64,000 nucleotides of DNA from an uncultured Collinsella sp. (GTDB taxonomy: Bacteria; Actinomycetota; Coriobacteriia; Coriobacteriales; Coriobacteriaceae), in NCBI GenBank assembly GCA_900541235.1, contig UQIW01000006.1:1-64000 (forward strand). The letters are read 5' to 3'. A model generated the notes under the pieces. The model was given only the letters and a program-made list of their open reading frames with translations. It was not told where the DNA came from and made no database searches. A program made the translations under genes and the position numbers. Of this stretch, positions 59,427 through 64,000 are shown piece by piece (positions within the stretch are counted from its first letter, which is position 1; each line of letters begins with the position of its first letter).

Positions 59427-60221
59427 CTAGTCCGTAGCACCGCTTTCGGTTCCATACGACGGCGAAGGTGCCTCGACCACATGGTGATATCGATCGATAT
59501 AGATTGCACGGGCACCCAGGCGTCGCACCAAATCCTGGTGATGCGTGCTCATCAAGACCGTCTTACCCGCCGCGACGTAGGCCAGCAAGAAGTTGACCAC
59601 GATGTCGCATGAATCCTCGTCGAGTCCATTGGTAGGCTCGTCGAGGACCAAGATATCCGGGTTCATCGACACCACCGCAGCCAGCGCAACGCGTTTCTTT
59701 TGCCCGCCCGAGAGCTGATAGGGCGAGGCATCGGCAAGGTCGACAACCTGAAACAGCCCCATGGCATCGCGCACGCGGCGCTCGAGCTCGTCTGCCGGCA
59801 GCCCCATCTGCGCGGGACCAAAAGCAACTTCCTCGCCCACCGTAGCGCAGAACAGCTGAGCATCGGCATTCTGGAACACAAAACCTACGCGCTGATGGAA
59901 CCGCTGGGCAGCCGCGGAATCCTTGAGATATGCCGCATCGACCGCATGCCCGTCAAACAGATACGTGCCCACGTCCGCGAGCTCAAGGCCGTTGATAAGG
60001 CGCATGATCGTCGTCTTGCCACAACCGTTGGGACCGAGCAGGGCAACGAGTTCACCACGATCGACCTGCAGCGAAACGCCATCGACCACCGTATGACCCG
60101 CATAGGAGAACACTACGTCGCGAAACTCGATGAGCGGCGTGGCCTCGGCGCCGGTAACACCGCTCGCGCCCATCGCACCATTTGTATCGTTTGCCAAAAC
60201 GTCGCCCTTCCCTATCCACAT
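59427..60221 (-). CDS. nikO: Nickel/cobalt ECF transporter ATPase (NikO/CbiO)
   Basis: 264 residues from ATG 60221; a TTG at 60197 with GGGAAGGG upstream is an alternative start. Walker A GPNGCGKTT, Q-loop FVFQNADAQLF, signature LSGGQKKRVALA, Walker B ILVLDEPTNGLD, H-loop STHHQDL. This is the CbiO type. Energises uptake of metal through NikM/NikQ. Confidence 0.9.
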   Translation of the reverse strand: MWIGKGDVLANDTNGAMGASGVTGAEATPLIEFRDVVFSYAGHTVVDGVSLQVDRGELVALLGPNGCGKTTIMRLINGLELADVGTYLFDGHAVDAAYLKDSAAAQRFHQRVGFVFQNADAQLFCATVGEEVAFGPAQMGLPADELERRVRDAMGLFQVVDLADASPYQLSGGQKKRVALAAVVSMNPDILVLDEPTNGLDEDSCDIVVNFLLAYVAAGKTVLMSTHHQDLVRRLGARAIYIDRYHHVVEAPSPSYGTESGATD

Positions 60222-60241
60222 CGACGGCTCGACCGCCCGCG

Positions 60242-61078
60242 CTACAGCACTGCGCACAACACGGCGAGCAGAACCACAACGGCTGCGTAAACGGCATCGC
60301 GCCAGCCAAACCCGGCGCGCGCGGGCGCCGGATACGCACCGGCAAAGCCGCGGCAAAGCATAGCCTCGTCCATCGCGCGGCTGCATTCCATCGCCTTGAT
60401 AAAGGTCATGCCCATGATACCCGCGATCGAATCGGTACGCGAAAATCCCTCAGGCGCACGGCCAACGCTGCGCAGCATGACCGATTCGCACAGATCGTGC
60501 GCCGTGCGACCCAGCACCTCGATGTGCTTGAGCGCCATATCAAACGTAAAGATGACCTCGTCGGGCAGATGTAGCGTCTTGAGCGCCGCCGACATGCGGC
60601 TCCAGGTAAGCGTCCACGAAACGCCCAGCACGAGCGACACGTTAATGAACGTCTTAAGCGCAATTTTGAGCATGGCGCCCGTAGCGGAAGCGCCCAGCAG
60701 CAGGGCAGGCAGCGCCAGAACCACTGCGAGCCCCGTGGCGCCGAGCGCCGGTACAATGGTCGCACGCAGCCCGCGTGCGGGGCGCACCGCGACCAGCACC
60801 AGCGCGATAGCCGCCATCAACATGAGGTACAGCGGGCTCTGCGTCAGACACACGCATAGAACGCAGACGAACATCCCCACCAGGCGCACCGGAGCCGAAA
60901 CGCAAGAAAGGGCGCGGTCGACCATCGACCCGCCCTCGTGCGCGCCCCCACCCAGGCGAACCCGCTCAAGCAGGCTCGCCAGGTGCAGGACGTTCTTTTG
61001 CATCACACGATGCCGAGCCCCCACGGGCTCGTAACGCTGCTCGACCGCAAGCCAGCTAGGCAGCTCGGCTATTGCCAT
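60242..61078 (-). CDS. nikQ: ECF transporter transmembrane protein (NikQ/CbiQ)
   Basis: 278 residues, five or six helices in the middle and end, coupling helix motif with EVIFTFDMALKHIEVLGR and AMDEAMLCRGF, typical of CbiQ T-components. Start ATG 61078 overlaps the nikM stop by 23 bases; GTG 61084 is less likely. Confidence 0.88.
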   Translation of the reverse strand: MAIAELPSWLAVEQRYEPVGARHRVMQKNVLHLASLLERVRLGGGAHEGGSMVDRALSCVSAPVRLVGMFVCVLCVCLTQSPLYLMLMAAIALVLVAVRPARGLRATIVPALGATGLAVVLALPALLLGASATGAMLKIALKTFINVSLVLGVSWTLTWSRMSAALKTLHLPDEVIFTFDMALKHIEVLGRTAHDLCESVMLRSVGRAPEGFSRTDSIAGIMGMTFIKAMECSRAMDEAMLCRGFAGAYPAPARAGFGWRDAVYAAVVVLLAVLCAVL

Positions 61079-62141
61079 GAGCACCGCTTTCCTTAACCGT
61101 CAGCGAGATCAGACGGAATGCGATGGTGAGCACCGCCACGCCAATCACGCCGGACAGGATATACATGGCAGCCTGACCGGCAAAGCCAAGACCCTGCTCC
61201 TCGGAATAGGCCTGCAGGTAATCACCCGTAGGCAGAGCGTCGGCAAAGGTCGGGGTATCAAGGCCGACCGAAGCTTGCAGGCTGTCGTCACCAACCTCCT
61301 GAACGGCGGTCGCGGCGCCCTCGGCGTCCCACTCGCCCCATGCGTCACCTGTGGCAAGCAAGCCGAGCGGCGTAGCCACGACAAGCACGGCAACCAAGAT
61401 GAGCGTGGGGACCAGCGAGGTCTTCTTGGCAGCAGCGCCCTCGGCAGTAAGCTGGCCATCGACGGCCTCGGGCCCGACGATAACGCTCGGCGCCGTCTTC
61501 TTGATAAAGCCGTAGATCGCGGCAGTCGCCACGCCCTCGACCACGCCGGCAACCAGCATATGCGGGATCAACATGGCCGGAATAGCCACGGACAGCGGGA
61601 AGGGGCAGTACAGCGGAGCGCCCGAAGCGTTGGTGAAGAGCATCGGCTGAATACCAAACTCGATTGCCGCGCACAGGGCTGCCAGGCACAGGCCGACCCA
61701 ACCGCTCACGACGGCAGAAACCGAGGTGCCCCAGCTCTTGTCGTGCAGGCGGCTGTTGAGCGCACGGAACACGATAGCAGCGACAAACGGCAGCACAAAG
61801 GCCATGTTAAAGCAGTTGGCGCCAAACGACAGAACGCCGCCGTCGCCAAACAGCAGCGCCTGCAGTGCCAGCGCAACCGAGACAGCGATAGCCGCGGCCT
61901 CGGGGCCTAGCAGCAGCGCAATGAGCGCGCCGCCGACGGCGTGACCTGTGGTGCCGCCGGGCAGCGGCACATTGAACATCATAAGCAGGAAGGAGAACGC
62001 GGCGCAGATGCCCAGGAAAGCCATGTGCTCGCGATCGAGCGTGGCGCGCACTTTCTTGATGCAGTGAACCCAAACGGGCACCATCGCCACTGCCATGACG
62101 GCATCGGTCTGCGGGGACAGATAATTATCTGGAATATGCAT
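61056..62141 (-). CDS. nikM: Nickel ECF transporter substrate-binding membrane protein (NikMN fusion)
   Basis: 361 residues. MHIPDNYLSPQTDA is the metal-binding N-terminus of NikM (NikM usually has MHIPDG; CbiM MHIMEG), with MFNVPLPGGTTGHAVGG and FGANCFNMAFV. The C-terminal third (about 235-350) carries two more helices around an extracytoplasmic loop, the PDGLE/CbiN-like part fused to the same chain. Preceded by a NikR-type operator, so nickel is the likely substrate. Start ATG with GGGAGG upstream. Confidence 0.9.
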   Translation of the reverse strand: MHIPDNYLSPQTDAVMAVAMVPVWVHCIKKVRATLDREHMAFLGICAAFSFLLMMFNVPLPGGTTGHAVGGALIALLLGPEAAAIAVSVALALQALLFGDGGVLSFGANCFNMAFVLPFVAAIVFRALNSRLHDKSWGTSVSAVVSGWVGLCLAALCAAIEFGIQPMLFTNASGAPLYCPFPLSVAIPAMLIPHMLVAGVVEGVATAAIYGFIKKTAPSVIVGPEAVDGQLTAEGAAAKKTSLVPTLILVAVLVVATPLGLLATGDAWGEWDAEGAATAVQEVGDDSLQASVGLDTPTFADALPTGDYLQAYSEEQGLGFAGQAAMYILSGVIGVAVLTIAFRLISLTVKESGAHGNSRAA

Positions 62142-62198
62142 GCACGCCTCCCGGTTATCGGCGCACGGAATTGCAACGCCGTTTGAATCACCTTTCCA

Positions 62199-62226
62199 GT
62201 GTTACGTAATGTCAGATTCGTAACAC
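62199..62226 (-). promoter_or_regulatory. NikR-type operator of the nickel transporter
   Basis: GTGTTAC-N14-GTAACAC, extended by a further base pair (GTGTTACG/CGTAACAC). This is the NikR consensus reported for several groups (GTGTTAC-N13/14-GTAACAC). It lies just downstream of the -10 box, where binding would block transcription. Confidence 0.8.
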
Positions 62227-62236
62227 GACGCGGGCT

Positions 62237-62265
62237 ATCATAGCAAAACGGCGCACTGCCGACAA
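62237..62265 (-). promoter_or_regulatory. Promoter of nikMQO
   Basis: TTGTCG (62265-62260), 17-base spacer, TATGAT (62242-62237). Confidence 0.65.
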
Positions 62266-62279
62266 AGCAGCACGCCGTT
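62247..62279 (-). terminator. Terminator of pheT, overlapping the nik promoter
   Basis: Minus-strand AACGGCGTGCTGC / GGCAGTGCGCCGTT then TTTGC; 108 bases after pheT. Confidence 0.6.
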
Positions 62280-62387
62280 ATGTAATGCGCGTGTCATATA
62301 TGCAGGCTCAACGGTGCCTTATACCGGGCATAGCGGTCATGTAGGATTCGGCAGCAGCCACCGCTAACCCATACCCCAGCGCAGGAC

Positions 62388-64000
62388 CTAGCCGCGGACC
62401 TCGCCGTTTACGCCCTTGCACACCTTGGTGACGATCTTCTGGTGCGCCTTTTCGACCTCTTCGCTGGTGAGCGTGTGGTCGTCGGAGCGATACGTAAGCG
62501 CAAAGGCCATGGACTTCTTGCCTGCTCCGATGCGGATGGGATCGCGGTAGACATCGAACAGGCGCACGCCCTCGAGCAGCTTGCCGCCGGCACTCGTAAT
62601 ACGACGCTCAAGATCCTCGCAGGTCACAGTGTTGTCGACCACGATAGCAAGGTCGTGCTCAACGGCCGGGTACTGCGAGAACTCACGGTAGTTCTCCTGG
62701 TTGCGGGCGCCCTTGATCAGCTTGTCCAAGTCGAGCTCAAAGGCAACGACGACCTCGTCAATGCCCATAGCCTCGCGCGCCTCGGGGTGAATCTCGCCAA
62801 CCCAGCCCAGCACGGTACCGCCCGAGAGCACCTCGGCAGCACGACCCGGCTGCAGGAAGGCATAGCCCTCGCCCTCGACGGGACGGAAGCGAACCTTCTC
62901 GACGCGCAGCTGGGCAAGCAGCTCCTCGACAATGCCCTTGCCAAAGAAGAAACGCAGCTTACGGTACTTCATGTTCCAGGACTGCTCGCTCCACTGGCCC
63001 GACAGCACGCCCGCTACGGACTTGGTCTCCTTGGGCAGGCTGGCGTTCTCGCGACCGTGGAACAAGCTGCCGACCTCGTACAGATGCACGTTGGGCGTGC
63101 CGTGGGCCTCGTTGTAGGCCACAGACTGCAGCAGACCCGGCAGCAACGAGCGGCGCATCTCGGTCTGCTCGGCCACCAGCGGGTTCATGAGCACCACGGG
63201 GCAGCCGCGGCCTTCGGTGGACATGCCGATCTTCTCCAGGTCGCCCGGGGCGGCGAAGCCAAAGGTCGTGGTCTCGTTGAGGCCGCAGGCGCGCAGGATC
63301 TCGCCAACCTTGCGGGTGAGCTTCTGCTCGCGGGTCAGGCCGCCGATATGGTTCCTGGCAGCCGGGATGGTCGCCGTCACGCGGCCCATGCCCCACAGGC
63401 GCAGGACCTCCTCGATCAGGTCGATCTCGCGCGGCAGGTCGGGACGGAAGCTCGGCGGCGTGACCATAAAGTCCTCGCCGTCGCGCTCGACGGTGCAGCC
63501 CAGGCGGGTGAGTGAGCGCTCGATAAAGTCGGGCTCGATGTCAGCACCGCAGATGGCGCGTACGCGGGCCAGGCGCAGCTTGATGCCGTCGATGGTCTTG
63601 GGCGCGGGGAACACGTCCACATAGCCGGGGGCGACCTCGCCGCCGGCGATCTCCTCGATGAGCGCGCAGGTAACGTTGGCAACATCCACGCAGCCGGTCT
63701 CGTCGACCTGGCGCTCAAAGCGGATGGAGGCGTCGGAGATCAGCGACAGGTCACGGCTGGTGTGCGAGGTGCGGCCGGCGTTGAAGCAGGCGCTCTCGAC
63801 CATCACGTCGACGGTGTCGTCCTCAATCTCGGAATCCATGCCACCCATAACGCCGGCCAGCGCCACAGGACGCTCGCCGTCGGTGATGAGACCCATGCCG
63901 GCGTCGAGCGTACGCTCCTCGCCGTCGAGCGTCGTGAACTTCTCGTCCTGCTGGGCGGCGCGAACGACCACGCGGCGCCTGCCATCGCGCTCGGCAAAGG
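62388..64000 (-). CDS. pheT: Phenylalanyl-tRNA synthetase beta subunit (5' end outside window)
   Basis: 537 residues of the C-terminal part are visible; the frame stays open to the window edge at 64000, so the N-terminal EMAP-like domain and start are missing. Visible: B3/4 editing domain (GVMGGMDSEIEDDTVDVMVESACF), SRDLSLISDASIRFERQVD, catalytic-like B6/B7 domains (LPREIDLIEEVLRLWGMGRV, EQTEMRRSLLPGLLQSVAYNEAHG) and C-terminal anticodon-binding FDX-ACB fold (FSQYPAVEHDLAIVVD). Subunit of the tetrameric synthetase charging tRNA-Phe. Confidence 0.95.
   Translation of the reverse strand, partial: FAERDGRRRVVVRAAQQDEKFTTLDGEERTLDAGMGLITDGERPVALAGVMGGMDSEIEDDTVDVMVESACFNAGRTSHTSRDLSLISDASIRFERQVDETGCVDVANVTCALIEEIAGGEVAPGYVDVFPAPKTIDGIKLRLARVRAICGADIEPDFIERSLTRLGCTVERDGEDFMVTPPSFRPDLPREIDLIEEVLRLWGMGRVTATIPAARNHIGGLTREQKLTRKVGEILRACGLNETTTFGFAAPGDLEKIGMSTEGRGCPVVLMNPLVAEQTEMRRSLLPGLLQSVAYNEAHGTPNVHLYEVGSLFHGRENASLPKETKSVAGVLSGQWSEQSWNMKYRKLRFFFGKGIVEELLAQLRVEKVRFRPVEGEGYAFLQPGRAAEVLSGGTVLGWVGEIHPEAREAMGIDEVVVAFELDLDKLIKGARNQENYREFSQYPAVEHDLAIVVDNTVTCEDLERRITSAGGKLLEGVRLFDVYRDPIRIGAGKKSMAFALTYRSDDHTLTSEEVEKAHQKIVTKVCKGVNGEVRG

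Overview
The window is 64 kb of a GC-rich actinobacterial chromosome. The gene content, protein sequences, long Ala/Arg-rich antisense frames, CGC-dominated arginine codons and the Flp/Tad pilus locus all point to class Coriobacteriia, most likely Collinsella (inference from protein recognition, not a database match). Nearly all genes are on the minus strand. The exceptions are an edge fragment, a D,D-carboxypeptidase, a 57-residue membrane peptide, pyruvate kinase and a nuclease-like protein.

Layout. 1-14.3 kb: remnant of a foreign-looking regulator, PEP carboxylase, histidyl-tRNA synthetase, MFS carrier, M20 amidohydrolase, EamA exporter, and two tandem YhgE/Pip membrane proteins. 14.3-24.5 kb: HtpG; an operon of Wzz-like protein, BY-kinase, PHP-type tyrosine phosphatase and GNAT acetyltransferase; a PhoB/PhoR pair behind a lone pstB; and a second VanR/VanS-like pair divergent from a D,D-carboxypeptidase. 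26-41 kb: housekeeping genes (serS, proC, rlmH, SPFH protein, tatD, rsmA, metG, rsmI), a GH5-like protein lacking its catalytic acid/base, a large TPR protein of unknown role, four tRNAs (Ser-GCU, Arg-ACG, Leu-CAG, Phe-GAA) and a toxin-antitoxin-like pair. 41.1-50.7 kb: a compact Tad/Flp pilus operon (cpaB, tadZ, tadA, tadB, tadC, flp, a 187-aa protein, three TadE-like genes, a TadG-like gene, a DUF192 gene) with many 4-bp overlaps. 51-64 kb: rsgA, a calcium-type P-ATPase, pyk, a putative PD-(D/E)XK protein, a zinc-dependent phospholipase-C-like protein, a nickel ECF transporter (nikM-nikQ-nikO) behind a NikR-type operator, and the 3' part of pheT.

Most unusual is the non-coding DNA. Three of the four tRNAs (Ser, Arg, Leu) share one architecture. 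The tRNA 3' end plus its own terminator (60-90 bp) is repeated 189-190 bp downstream, and the two copies enclose a 100-bp insert rich in short hairpins. The insert is nearly the same at Arg and Leu and a structural homologue at Ser, and it is followed by a T-arm-like sequence in the opposite orientation. This looks like a small tRNA-associated mobile or structured element. Separately, many intergenic spaces carry long imperfect palindromes (up to 31 paired bases), several with a GGGGAC or AGGGAC core resembling REP elements, and a triple 62-bp-period palindrome array lies downstream of tRNA-Phe.

Start codons were moved from the longest frame where a Shine-Dalgarno sequence argued for it; each entry says so. 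Antisense open frames of hundreds of codons are common here because of the GC bias and were left out.
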